Source of the DNA: Chromatiales bacterium
GTDB taxonomy: Bacteria; Pseudomonadota; Gammaproteobacteria; Chromatiales; Chromatiaceae
Assembly (NCBI GenBank): GCA_024762475.1
Contig: JANTHJ010000006.1
Coordinates: 1 to 63,504, forward strand
Length of the DNA: 63,504 nucleotides
Direction: 5' to 3'
The position numbers and the translations under genes were made by a program. This document shows, one piece after another, positions 17,675-26,530 of this stretch. The notes beneath the pieces are model-generated. The model ran no database searches. It saw nothing but the letters and a program-made list of their open reading frames with translations, and was not told where the DNA came from. How positions within the stretch are numbered: the first letter of the stretch is position 1; each line of letters opens with the position of its first letter.

Positions 17675-18649
17675 ATGTCGACCCCCTTGCATCAGGATAT
17701 TGGCCAGGGCACCACCCTGATCGACTGCCTGCTCCACCGTCCTGCGCTGGCCGCCTGCTACCTGGTCCGGGACGGAGAGGAACTGGCGCTGATCGATTGC
17801 GGCACGAACCACAGCATTCCGCAGATCCTCGGTGCCATCGAGGATAGCGGCGCAGCGCCCGAGCAGGTCCGCTGGATCATCCCCACCCATGTCCATCTCG
17901 ATCACGCCGGGGGTGCCGGCCGGCTGATGCAGCGGTGCGTCAATGCCACCCTGGTCACCCACCCCAAGGGCGTGCCGCATATGATCGACCCCTCGCGCCT
18001 GCAGGCGGGGGCCACCGCGGTCTATGGCGAGGCGGCCTTTGCGCGCGACTTCGGCGATCTCGAGCCCATCCCGGAGGCGCGCTGCATCGCGGCCGAGGAC
18101 GGGCAGTCCTTCTCCCTCGGTAGCCGACCACTGCGGTTCATCCATACCCCGGGGCACGCCAACCATCATGGGTGCATCCTGGACGCGCACAGCGGCTACC
18201 TGTTCACCGGCGACACCTTCGGGCTGGGCTACCCCGAGCTGGCCACGCCGAGTCCTTATATCGTGGCCACCACCACCCCGGTGGCCTTCGATCCGGACGC
18301 CTGGGAGCAGAGCCTCGACAGGCTACTCGCCCTCGGCCCGTCCGCTGTCTGCCTGACCCATTTCGGCAGATACGGGCATCCGGCCGACCTGGCCCCCATG
18401 TTGCGCGAGAGCATTCGCGCGCATGCGGAGATCGCCCTGCGCGAGGAGGCCAATCCCCCGGAAGGCCGCGAGGAGCGGCTGCACAAGGCGGTGGAGCACC
18501 TGCTGATCGATGGCGCCGTGGCCCACAGCGGGCTGCCGCGGGAACAGGTTACGGCACTGCTGGGCGACGACGTGACGCTGAACGCCCAGGGACTGGCCGT
18601 GTGGCTGGCTCGCAGGGCCAAGCGGCGGCAGAACCAGGCGAACGCCTGA
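17675..18649 (+). CDS. MBL-fold metallo-hydrolase
   Basis: Zinc-dependent hydrolase. The 324-residue protein has the metal motif THVHLDHAGG at about residues 71-80, a further His in FIHTPGHANHHG and Asp in LFTGDTFGLGYPE. A C-terminal helical region of about 100 residues follows. The GTP/thioester substrate cannot be told from sequence. Start with AGGAGA ribosome-binding site nine bases after the preceding stop. Confidence 0.85.
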   Translation: MSTPLHQDIGQGTTLIDCLLHRPALAACYLVRDGEELALIDCGTNHSIPQILGAIEDSGAAPEQVRWIIPTHVHLDHAGGAGRLMQRCVNATLVTHPKGVPHMIDPSRLQAGATAVYGEAAFARDFGDLEPIPEARCIAAEDGQSFSLGSRPLRFIHTPGHANHHGCILDAHSGYLFTGDTFGLGYPELATPSPYIVATTTPVAFDPDAWEQSLDRLLALGPSAVCLTHFGRYGHPADLAPMLRESIRAHAEIALREEANPPEGREERLHKAVEHLLIDGAVAHSGLPREQVTALLGDDVTLNAQGLAVWLARRAKRRQNQANA

Positions 18650-18697
18650 CTATCGCCCCGATAGAAAAGCTTCAATGGCCGACATCTGTGCGCCGGT

Positions 18698-18703
18698 TAT
18701 AAT
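18698..18703 (+). promoter_or_regulatory. Probable -10 box for the DAHP synthase gene
   Basis: A perfect TATAAT lies 30 bp before the start codon, but no good -35 hexamer is seen at the expected distance. Confidence 0.4.
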
Positions 18704-18732
18704 GCCTGGCCCGAGGATAGACCACAGAATTC

Positions 18733-19797
18733 ATGTACCAGACAGACGACCTACGCATTCAGAGCATCACCGAGGTGGCGCCCCCCTCTGCCGTGCATGC
18801 GCTCTTCCCCATCACGGATGAGGCCTCCGATACCGTGGCCAAGTCGCGCGCGGCCATTCACCGCATCCTGCACGGCGAAGACGACCGCCTGCTGGTGGTG
18901 ATAGGTCCCTGCTCGGTCCACGAACCCGCCTCGGCCCTGGAATATGCCGAGCGGCTCAAGAAGGTGCGCGAGCGTCTCCAGGATGACCTGGAGATCGTGA
19001 TGCGGGTCTACTTCGAGAAACCGCGCACCACCGTGGGCTGGAAGGGGCTGATCAACGATCCACACCTGGACGAGACCTTCGACATCAACGAGGGACTGCG
19101 GCGTGGGCGCAAACTGCTGCTGGACATCAACAACATGGGACTGCCGGCGGGCACCGAGTTTCTCGATCTGATCAGCCCCCAGTACATCGCCGACCTGATC
19201 GCCTGGGGCGCCATCGGGGCACGCACCACCGAGAGCCAGGGCCACCGGGAGCTGGCTTCCGGTCTGTCCTGCCCGGTCGGTTTCAAGAACAGCACCGATG
19301 GCACCGTGCGCATCGCAATCGACGCCATGCGTGCCGCGGTCCGGCCCCATGTATTCCTCTCCCTGACCAAGCAGGGGCACTCGGCGATCTTTCGCACCAC
19401 CGGCAACGAAGACACCCATATCATCCTGCGCGGCGGCCGGCGCCCCAACTATGACCAGGAGTCGGTGGCCGAGGCGGCCGAGGAGATGCGCAAGGCCGGC
19501 CTGCGCCCCAACCTGATGATCGATTTCAGCCACGCCAACAGTCGCAAGCAACACGAAAAACAGATCGACGTGGCCCGCGACGTGGCAGGACAGATCCGCC
19601 GCGGCAACCGCGACATCATGGGCGCAATGATCGAGAGTCATCTCGTAGCGGGCCGCCAGGATCTGCTCCCGGGCAAGCCACTGACCTATGGCCAGAGCGT
19701 CACCGATGCCTGCATCGCCTGGGAAGAAAGCGAACCGGTGCTGGAACAGCTCGCCGAGGCGGTGCGGGAGCGGCGCGGCCTGCCCTCCGCCGCCTGA
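18733..19797 (+). CDS. 3-deoxy-7-phosphoheptulonate (DAHP) synthase, class I
   Basis: First step of the shikimate pathway, from phosphoenolpyruvate and erythrose 4-phosphate. The 354-residue protein is of the AroF/AroG/AroH type: LLVVIGPCSVHEPASALEYA, MRVYFEKPRTTVGWKGLINDP, LPAGTEFLDLISPQYIADLIAWGAIGARTTESQ, then HIILRGG and IDFSHANSRK. Which aromatic amino acid inhibits it cannot be read safely, so no isozyme letter is given. It stands alone with its own -10 box. Confidence 0.95.
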   Translation: MYQTDDLRIQSITEVAPPSAVHALFPITDEASDTVAKSRAAIHRILHGEDDRLLVVIGPCSVHEPASALEYAERLKKVRERLQDDLEIVMRVYFEKPRTTVGWKGLINDPHLDETFDINEGLRRGRKLLLDINNMGLPAGTEFLDLISPQYIADLIAWGAIGARTTESQGHRELASGLSCPVGFKNSTDGTVRIAIDAMRAAVRPHVFLSLTKQGHSAIFRTTGNEDTHIILRGGRRPNYDQESVAEAAEEMRKAGLRPNLMIDFSHANSRKQHEKQIDVARDVAGQIRRGNRDIMGAMIESHLVAGRQDLLPGKPLTYGQSVTDACIAWEESEPVLEQLAEAVRERRGLPSAA

Positions 19798-19802
19798 GAT
19801 CC

Positions 19803-20050
19803 AGCCTGAATATTTCACCCGGGGACGCGATGGTCGTGCCGGGATGAGCGTTCTCGAGCGGATTTCCGACCGAATCAATGGCCAGCCTATTGATGAGGAA
19901 GGAAATACCGATCGAGGGCGGCCGGATCGGTGCGAGGGCGCGTCCAGCGTTGGCCCGGTAACGTTTCGTTACCCGCTGATATATGCGGAATATCTTTGGC
20001 GACCAGTGAGTTATCAGTAGTTTTCAGCGACCGGGTGAAATATCCGGGCT
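19803..20050. repeat. MITE-like inverted-repeat element E2
   Basis: A 248-bp unit fills the gap between the DAHP synthase gene and spoT. Its ends are 20-bp inverted repeats matching at 17 positions (AGCCTGAATATTTCACCCGG at 19803-19822; the reverse of AGCCCGGATATTTCACCCGG at 20031-20050), with 13 bp perfect. A 7-bp-stem hairpin lies inside (19957-19973). A perfect 14-bp palindrome (20044-20057, CCGGGCTAGCCCGG) abuts the spoT stop and may act in spoT 3-prime-end formation. No coding frame. Confidence 0.65.
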
Positions 20051-20057
20051 AGCCCGG

Positions 20058-22238
20058 TCAGCCGATCACCCGCGAGACCTTGAGCACCGAGGGAATCGCG
20101 CGGATGTGCCGGAAGATCGCCGCCAGGTGCTTGCGGCCGCGCACTGTGAGGGTGAAGCGCAGGCTGGTACTCAGACCGTCACGCTCTTCGCTGCGCACGT
20201 CCTCGATGTTCGATCCCGCCTCCGCGATCGCCGCCGCCACCGTGGCCAACAGCCCCCGTTGATTGCCGGCGTCCACGCGGATAGCGGTTGAGAATTCGCC
20301 TTCTACCTTGTCGGCCCACTGGACGTCGATCCAGCTCTGACCCTGGCGGCGGAAATCACCCAGATTGGGGCAGTTCTGATGATGCACCACCATTCCCTTG
20401 CCGGGGCTGAAGATCGCCACCACCGGGTCGCCGGGTATCGGGCCGCAGCACTTGGCGAAATGGACCACCATGCCCTCGCTGCCCTTGATGGTCAGAGATC
20501 CTGCCGCCTCTCCATCCGCCTGTTCCCGGCTATCGTGAAGTACCAGCATCCGCGCCACCAGCCGTGCCATGCGATTGCCGAGCCCGATCTGCCGCAGCAG
20601 TTCCTCAAAGTCCCGGTGGCCCAGTTCCTTTACTGCCTCGTGGATCTGCTCCTCGCCCAGTTCATCGAGCCGCATGCCCAGCTCTTCGAGCTCGCGCTCC
20701 AGCAGCCGGCGCCCCAGCTCTGCCGCCTCACGGGCTTCCAGGCGCTTGAGGAAGGAGCGGATGGTAGCGCGCGCCTTGCCCGTTACCACGAAGTTCAGCC
20801 AAGCCGGGTTTGGCCTTGCGCCTGGCTTGGTGATGATCTCCACCGTCTGGCCGCTCCGCAGGCGGCTGCGTAGCGGGGCCAGCTGGCGATCGACCCGCGC
20901 CGCCACGCACTGGTTACCGATATCCGAATGCACGGCATAGGCGAAGTCGATCACCGTGGCATTCTTGGGCAACACAATGATCTTGCCGCGGGGAGTGAAG
21001 ACGTAGACCTCGTCGGGGAACAGATCAACCTTCACATGCTCGAGAAACTCCAGGGAGTTACCCGAGCTGCTCTGCACCTCCAGCAGGCCACGCAGCCATT
21101 CCGCCGCCGCGTCGGAGCTGAGATTGCCCGCCGGCGCCCCCTTGTACTGCCAGTGGGCCGCAATGCCCTGCTCGGCGACCCGGTGCATGTCCTCGGTGCG
21201 GATCTGAATCTCGATCGGAATACCCTGGGGCCCGAATAGCACCGTATGCAAGGACTGGTAACCATTGGCCTTGGGGATGGCGATGTAGTCTTTGAACCGC
21301 CCGGGAACGGGACGATAGAGGTTATGCACCGCACCGAGCACGCGATAGCACGCATCCACCGAGTCGACCACGATGCGAAAGGCAAACACGTCTGCCAGCT
21401 CGTTCAGCGACTGCTTCTTGTCGCGCATCTTGCGGTAGATGCTGTAGACGCGCTTCTGCCGCCCATAGACCTCACCATGCAGGCCCTCCTGCTCGAGCCG
21501 CCCCGCGATCACCTTTTGCACGTCCTCCACCAACTCGCGGCGATTGCCACACAGTCGCTTGAGCGCCTGCCGCAGCACGCAATCGCGCCATGGCCAGTAG
21601 GCGCTCATGCACAGATCTTCGAGTTCGTGCCGAATGCTGTTGATCCCCAGCCGGTTGGCGATGGGGACGTAGATCTCGAGGGTCTCGCGGGCGATGCGCC
21701 GCGCCTTGGCCGGCTTCATCACGCCCAGGGTGCGCATATTGTGCAGACGATCCGCCAGCTTGATCAGGATGACCCGGATGTCACGGGTCATCGCCAGCAG
21801 CATCTTGCGGAAGTTCTCGGCCTGTGCCTCGGCGCGCGAGCGGAAGTTCAGATGGGTCAGCTTGCTGACCCCGTCCACCAGTTCAGCCACCCCTTCGCCA
21901 AAGTCCTCGGCGAGGCGCTGCTTGCTGGTACCGGTATCCTCGATCACATCGTGCAGCAGAGCGGCGATCAGGCACTCGTGATCCATGTGCATGCGCGCCA
22001 GGATGCGTGCCACCGCGATGGGATGATAGACATAGGGCTCGCCGGAGAGGCGCTTCTGACCCTCGTGGGCCTCCGCAGCGAAGAGATAGGCGCGGTAGAC
22101 CTCGCGCACCTGATCCGCGGGAAGGTAGGTCTCGAGATCGGCCAGCAGGTCGCTGACCAGGATACGCTGCTCGGCCTTGGTCTCGGCAGCCTCCTGGCTG
22201 TCCTGTCTCAGCGGCGGATCGGCGGCATCGCGAGACAT
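20058..22238 (-). CDS. spoT: Bifunctional (p)ppGpp synthetase/hydrolase
   Basis: Makes and degrades the alarmone ppGpp. The 726-residue protein has an N-terminal HD hydrolase domain (EPYVYHPIAVARIL, LLHDVIEDTG, KLADRLHNMRTLG; about 50-200). A synthetase domain follows with RFKDYIAIPKANGYQSLHT (the RxKD motif of bifunctional enzymes), then a TGS domain (DEVYVFTPRGKIIVLPKNATVIDFAY; about 400-465) and a C-terminal ACT domain (about 645-726). It follows rpoZ on the same strand, the usual rpoZ-spoT arrangement. The GC-rich discriminators of the rrn promoters here are its natural targets. Confidence 0.95.
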   Translation of the reverse strand: MSRDAADPPLRQDSQEAAETKAEQRILVSDLLADLETYLPADQVREVYRAYLFAAEAHEGQKRLSGEPYVYHPIAVARILARMHMDHECLIAALLHDVIEDTGTSKQRLAEDFGEGVAELVDGVSKLTHLNFRSRAEAQAENFRKMLLAMTRDIRVILIKLADRLHNMRTLGVMKPAKARRIARETLEIYVPIANRLGINSIRHELEDLCMSAYWPWRDCVLRQALKRLCGNRRELVEDVQKVIAGRLEQEGLHGEVYGRQKRVYSIYRKMRDKKQSLNELADVFAFRIVVDSVDACYRVLGAVHNLYRPVPGRFKDYIAIPKANGYQSLHTVLFGPQGIPIEIQIRTEDMHRVAEQGIAAHWQYKGAPAGNLSSDAAAEWLRGLLEVQSSSGNSLEFLEHVKVDLFPDEVYVFTPRGKIIVLPKNATVIDFAYAVHSDIGNQCVAARVDRQLAPLRSRLRSGQTVEIITKPGARPNPAWLNFVVTGKARATIRSFLKRLEAREAAELGRRLLERELEELGMRLDELGEEQIHEAVKELGHRDFEELLRQIGLGNRMARLVARMLVLHDSREQADGEAAGSLTIKGSEGMVVHFAKCCGPIPGDPVVAIFSPGKGMVVHHQNCPNLGDFRRQGQSWIDVQWADKVEGEFSTAIRVDAGNQRGLLATVAAAIAEAGSNIEDVRSEERDGLSTSLRFTLTVRGRKHLAAIFRHIRAIPSVLKVSRVIG

Positions 22239-22381
22239 GGATCAGACCGCTTCAGCAGGGAAGCAATGGCTGCAAAACCGCGAGCCGAGAAACGTCGTGC
22301 CGATAGCCTGCAGAGCGCCCGGCCCTCAGCTTCACAATGTAGCGGGCACTGTGCATGACCGGGAACCAGGAAATGCGTGAC

Positions 22382-22669
22382 TCAGGCTTCGTCCTGGGGC
22401 TCCTCGTAGGACTCAAGCTGGCCCGCAAGCGCCGCGGCCAGTTCCTCGTCGATCGACTCCTCGGTCTCTTCCGGCTCTTCGAGGATGTCCGGCGTGATCA
22501 GCCCTTCGGCGATCTCACGCAGCGCCACCACGGTCGGCTTGTCGTTCTCCCAGGGGACCAGCGGCTCGACGCCGTTGGCCAGCTGGCGCGACCGCTTGGC
22601 GGCCATCAGGACCAGATCGAAACGGTTGTCGACGTGTTCAAGACAGTCTTCGACGGTAATACGGGCCAT
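22382..22669 (-). CDS. rpoZ: RNA polymerase omega subunit
   Basis: Small RNA polymerase subunit that helps assembly and forms one ppGpp site. The 95-residue protein begins [30 protein letters not shown] and has the [14 protein letters not shown] segment, followed by an acidic tail. It lies between gmk and spoT as in E. coli. Confidence 0.96.
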   Translation of the reverse strand: MARITVEDCLEHVDNRFDLVLMAAKRSRQLANGVEPLVPWENDKPTVVALREIAEGLITPDILEEPEETEESIDEELAAALAGQLESYEEPQDEA

Positions 22670-22756
22670 TCAAATTCTCCCAAACCCACGGTTTTCGAAG
22701 GAAAGCGGTACATAGTAACGCAAATTCAGTACATTGAGCGGGAAATTTCGATGCCG

Positions 22757-23404
22757 TCAGGCATCCCCGAGCATCCGGCGCAGGGCGTCGGCATGCCGAA
22801 TCGCCTGGCGCCCCGTGCGCAGACGTTCCGCGGAAACGACATGCCGCAGCTGCTCGAGCGCCTTTTCGAACCGATCATTGATCACCAGGTAGTCATACTC
22901 CGGATAGTGGGATAACTCGCGCTGGGCATCGCGCATACGCCGGGCGATGACCTCCTCGCTGTCCTGGCCGCGCGCACTCAGACGCTCGCGCAATGCCTCG
23001 ATGGAAGGGGGGGCAACAAATATGGACACCGCATCGGGGAACCGAGCACGCACCTGCTGCGCCCCCTGCCAGTCGATCTCCACCACCACGTCATGCCCGG
23101 CCGAGAGCTGCTCGCGCACCGCCTGCTCGGAGGTGCCATAGTAGTTGTCGAACACCTGGGCATGTTCGATGAACGCACCCTCCGCCACCAGCTGCTGGAA
23201 GGTCGGCACATCGACAAAGTGATAGTGCACCCCGTCCTGCTCGCCCGGCCGCATGGGGCGGGTGGTGTGGGAAACAGACAACCGCAACTGCTCTTCCTGC
23301 TCCAGCAGGGCGCGCAACAGGCTGGTCTTACCCGCACCCGATGGGGCGGAGACGATAAAGAGGATGCTGCTCTCAGTCATGCTTCGGTATTCCGGATCGC
23401 TCAT
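22757..23404 (-). CDS. gmk: Guanylate kinase
   Basis: Phosphorylates GMP/dGMP to GDP/dGDP. The 215-residue protein has P-loop SAPSGAGKTSLLRALL, the GMP-binding HTTRPMRPGE-DGVHYHFV segment and YYGTS. The start at 23404 overlaps the yicC stop (ATGA). A second ATG eight codons on (MTESSILFIVSAPSG) is equally family-like, so the exact start is open. Confidence 0.95.
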   Translation of the reverse strand: MSDPEYRSMTESSILFIVSAPSGAGKTSLLRALLEQEEQLRLSVSHTTRPMRPGEQDGVHYHFVDVPTFQQLVAEGAFIEHAQVFDNYYGTSEQAVREQLSAGHDVVVEIDWQGAQQVRARFPDAVSIFVAPPSIEALRERLSARGQDSEEVIARRMRDAQRELSHYPEYDYLVINDRFEKALEQLRHVVSAERLRTGRQAIRHADALRRMLGDA

Positions 23405-24273
23405 TCGATGTTCTGAACCTGCTCACGCATCTGCTCGATCAGCACCTTCATCTCGACCGAGATGGCAGTGGTTTCGCTGTCGGCCGATTTCGATCCCAGG
23501 GTATTGGCCTCGCGATTCAGCTCTTGCATCAGAAAGTCCAGACGTCGCCCTACCGGCTCATCGCTCTGCAGGACGCGTTCGACCTCATCGATATGGGTCG
23601 CCAACCGGTCCATCTCCTCGTCCACGTCGAGGCGCTGGGCGAGCAGGGCCACCTCCTGCTCCAGCCGCTCCCTGTCGAGCTCTCCGGCAACCTCTTCGAG
23701 GCGGGCGCGCAGGCGCTCGCGAACCGCGGCGATGACCTGCGGCATGCGTTCGCGGGCCTTTCGCACCTGCTCACGCAGGGCACCCAGGCGCTGGCGAATC
23801 AGTTCGGCCAGCCGGGCGCCCTCTCGCTCGCGGGTCTCCACCAGCTCGTCGAGGGCCCTGTCCAGGGCCGCCAGCGCCGCCTTTTGCACCGGGGTGTAGT
23901 CGGCCTCCTCGGTCTCGAGCACCCCCGGCCAGCGCATGATATCGGTCACCGTGGGCAGGGACGAGCTGTGCAGGTACTGCAACAGCTCGCGCGACGCCTC
24001 GACCAACTGCTTGACCAGAACCTCGTTGATACGGATCTGGCCGACGGCACCCGGCGCAGGACGGAAACGCAGGTTGCATTCCACCTTGCCGCGACCCAGA
24101 CGGGCGTTGACCCTTTCGCGCACCGCCGACTCGATGGCCCGAAGCTCCTCGGGCAGCCGCACCACGGTTTCGAGGTAGCGGTGATTGACACTGCGCACCT
24201 CCCAGATCAATTCGCCAAGTGCGTCACGTCCCTGGTAGCGCGCAAAGGCCGTCATACTGCGGATCATGGTCAC
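23401..24273 (-). CDS. yicC: YicC-family endoribonuclease
   Basis: YicC proteins are endoribonucleases that can clear small RNAs. The 290-residue protein has the N-terminal signature MIRSMTAFARYQ and the WEVRSVNHRYLET motif. The middle is a long charged helical region, and the C-terminus is the conserved GRRLDFLMQELNREANTLGSKSADSE-type block that ends the family. It is translationally coupled to gmk, the common order in proteobacteria. The upstream gap to the kinase gene is filled by repeats. Confidence 0.93.
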   Translation of the reverse strand: MTMIRSMTAFARYQGRDALGELIWEVRSVNHRYLETVVRLPEELRAIESAVRERVNARLGRGKVECNLRFRPAPGAVGQIRINEVLVKQLVEASRELLQYLHSSSLPTVTDIMRWPGVLETEEADYTPVQKAALAALDRALDELVETREREGARLAELIRQRLGALREQVRKARERMPQVIAAVRERLRARLEEVAGELDRERLEQEVALLAQRLDVDEEMDRLATHIDEVERVLQSDEPVGRRLDFLMQELNREANTLGSKSADSETTAISVEMKVLIEQMREQVQNIE

Positions 24274-24285
24274 CTCGACTAGGCT

Positions 24286-24453
24286 TTAAGGAAGCTCTGA
24301 TTAATTCTGACGCGAGCAGATTGCGGTGAAAAATCGTCCAGTTCAAGGCGCGGATCGCACGTAATAGCAGGCTATTGCGAAGATCCGCAACGCAGAAATG
24401 GGCGATTTGGCACCGCAAGATGCCGTGTTACGAATTGATCAGAGCTTCTTTAA
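24286..24453. repeat. MITE-like palindromic element E3a
   Basis: A 168-bp unit begins and ends with TTAA. The outer arms 24288-24307 and 24432-24451 match at 18 of 20 positions as an inverted repeat. Inner arms 24321-24336 and 24403-24418 match at 14 of 16, so most of the unit can fold into one long hairpin. No coding frame. Confidence 0.7.
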
Positions 24454-24623
24454 CCCAGATATCCCATTACCATTAACTGACGCGCCCTCGCTTGATCATT
24501 GAATCCACAAGGGATTTTCTTCAGTCGGACATAGAGCTGGCTATGCCGCTCCTTCAGATAATCCCTTGTGAATCCAAATCTCTGCGCGATCATCACGCCC
24601 CTTAGTGGAATATCTGGGTTTAA
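24449..24623. repeat. MITE-like palindromic element E3b
   Basis: A second inverted-repeat unit of 175 bp abuts E3a, sharing its TTTAA. The outer arms 24449-24466 and 24606-24623 match at 16 of 18 positions. Inner arms 24501-24516 and 24560-24575 match at 14 of 16 (core ACAAGGGATT). The sequence differs from E3a, so this is another family nested at the same place. Confidence 0.65.
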
Positions 24624-24688
24624 TCAAACTGTGTATGATAGAGGGTCCGAAAGCCCTGCGTACAGGAATATCGCAGCCAGCCAATCCC

Positions 24689-25630
24689 ATGTCAGCAAAA
24701 TCATCACGCGAAGCCCTGCCACCCGGCACCCAGCTCGACTGTTATCGCCTGATCAAGCTCATCGGTAGCGGCGGGTTCAGCCTCATCTACCTGGCGGAGG
24801 ACGAGGACAGCCACGACGAAGTGGCCATCAAGGAATATTTCCCCAAGCGCTTCGGGCATCGCCTGCGTCGGGGAAGGGTGACAGTCAATGACGCGGAAAA
24901 ACACAAGAGCTTCGAACGTGGTCGGCGCCTGTTCTACCAGGAGGCGGATATCCTGGCGCGTCTGGATCACCCCAATATCGTGCGGGTACGCAACTGTTTC
25001 CTGGCCAACAATTCCGCCTACCTGGTGATGGACTACGAGCCGGGCAAGAACCTGGGCCGCTATATCAAGAAGCGCAACGGCAATCTCAGCACCAATTTTC
25101 TGATGACGGTCTTCCCGCCCCTGCTGGACGCCCTCGATGCTATCCATGCGACCAACAACCTGCACCTGGACATCAAGCCGTCGAACATCCACCTCAGACC
25201 AGGTGGCAACCCGCTGCTGCTGGATTTCGGCGCGGTCTACCACCTAGACAACGTCGGGGAAAAGAAGGCCCAGGTGATCACCCCGGGCTTCTCGCCGGTG
25301 GAGCAGTACTACACCTCGGCCAAGGTCGGCCCCTGTTCGGATGTGTACGCCATCGGCGCCAGTATGCGTGCCTGCATCGAGGGCAAGCCGCCGCCCTCGG
25401 CGGTCGAACGACATGCCAAGGACGAGCTCAAACCTGCGGCCAACCTGTTCTCCAAACGCTACCCGCGCCACCTGCTGGAGGCGGTCGACTGGGCCATGCG
25501 CGTGGACGCGAATGAGCGTCCTCAAACCGCCCTCGAGTTCCGCAAGGCCTTGCTGGGACAGCTTCCAGTGCCTACACTGGGGGGGAATGGAGGCAAGAAC
25601 CGCAATGAAAAGGCAATTTCACGAGGCTAA
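24689..25630 (+). CDS. Serine/threonine protein kinase (Hanks type)
   Basis: The 313-residue soluble kinase has a glycine loop (LIGSGGFSLIYLAED, about 25-37), Lys48 (VAIKEYF), catalytic HLDIKPSN (Asp161, Asn166) and metal-binding DFG (Asp179-Phe-Gly). The HRD arginine is Leu, so it is a non-RD kinase. There is no transmembrane segment or sensor domain. The start MSAKSSREAL is chosen since upstream codons run into repeat DNA, but the ribosome-binding site is weak. It overlaps a PP2C phosphatase gene by 26 bp, a kinase/phosphatase switch. T6SS loci have similar pairs (PpkA/PppA), but no T6SS genes are here. Confidence 0.9.
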   Translation: MSAKSSREALPPGTQLDCYRLIKLIGSGGFSLIYLAEDEDSHDEVAIKEYFPKRFGHRLRRGRVTVNDAEKHKSFERGRRLFYQEADILARLDHPNIVRVRNCFLANNSAYLVMDYEPGKNLGRYIKKRNGNLSTNFLMTVFPPLLDALDAIHATNNLHLDIKPSNIHLRPGGNPLLLDFGAVYHLDNVGEKKAQVITPGFSPVEQYYTSAKVGPCSDVYAIGASMRACIEGKPPPSAVERHAKDELKPAANLFSKRYPRHLLEAVDWAMRVDANERPQTALEFRKALLGQLPVPTLGGNGGKNRNEKAISRG

Positions 25631-26423
25631 GAGGATTAGCCTTACCGGCGACCGGCATAACAACCAGGATCGCAGCATCGTGCTCGAGGCAGGCAGTACG
25701 ACGCTGCTGGCCGTGGCCGATGGCCTGGGAGGACACCCCAAGGGAGAGGTGGCGGCCCAGCTGTTCATCGACACCTGCGAATTGATGTTGCGTCGGGCGG
25801 ATCATCCCATCCGCGACCCGCGCCGTTTCATGCACGAATGCATCCACAAGGCCCACCATGCGATCGTCAACTATGGCGACCGCCAGACACCGCCCATCTG
25901 CCCGCGATCGACCGCCGTAATGGCCATTGTGCAATACGGCAAGGCCTGGTGGGCGCACGTCGGCGACAGCCGGTTGTACCTGATCCGCGAGGGCGGCATC
26001 CTGGTGCAGACGCACGACCACAGCCTGGTGCAGGCCATAGACCAGCCGATATCCGGCAAATCGCGCTCTGCCATCACCCGTTGCCTGGGAGGCCTGGACC
26101 AGCCGCCAGAGATCAGCTTTGGCGTGCCGATGTCGCTCCAGGACGGCGATACCCTGCTGCTGTGCAGCGACGGCCTGTGGAATCAGGTGCCCCAGGAAGA
26201 GCTCGTCACGCTCATGAGCGCCGACGATCTGGGCGCCGGACTGCAACGTGCCGGCAACATGGCGGCCAGTCGCCCACGCAGCGACAACGTCACCGCAATT
26301 GCGCTGCGCTGGGGCGAGAAGCCCTCCAAGCCCCAGCCCAGGGCCTCTCGCCCGGTCTCGGACGACCCGATGGAAGAGGCCATCAGCGAGCTGCATGACG
26401 TGCTGGCCCGCGGATCCAAGTGA
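25605..26423 (+). CDS. PP2C-family Ser/Thr phosphatase
   Basis: Metal-dependent phosphatase, likely reversing the adjacent kinase. The 272-residue protein has PP2C motifs in order: RHNNQDR, AVADGLGGHPKGEVAA, WWAHVGDSRLYLI, LLCSDGLWNQV and SDNVTAIAL. The start at 25605 has GGAGG 11 bases upstream inside the kinase gene; an ATG six codons earlier (25587) is also possible. A proline-rich/acidic tail of about 30 residues follows the domain. Confidence 0.92.
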   Translation: MKRQFHEAKRISLTGDRHNNQDRSIVLEAGSTTLLAVADGLGGHPKGEVAAQLFIDTCELMLRRADHPIRDPRRFMHECIHKAHHAIVNYGDRQTPPICPRSTAVMAIVQYGKAWWAHVGDSRLYLIREGGILVQTHDHSLVQAIDQPISGKSRSAITRCLGGLDQPPEISFGVPMSLQDGDTLLLCSDGLWNQVPQEELVTLMSADDLGAGLQRAGNMAASRPRSDNVTAIALRWGEKPSKPQPRASRPVSDDPMEEAISELHDVLARGSK

Positions 26424-26530
26424 TCCGACCGCTCCCCAGAGCGGCATTCCCCTTGAGCGAGCCTTTTCAATAGCGGCCTGCCGCGCTAATGTTCCGCCCC
26501 CATTTCCGTACTAACCCAAGGAACACCCGC

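Noticed and set aside
24605-25630. T6SS-type PpkA assignment for the kinase
   Set aside because: No type VI genes in the window and no membrane or FHA part; only the kinase/PP2C pairing is shared.
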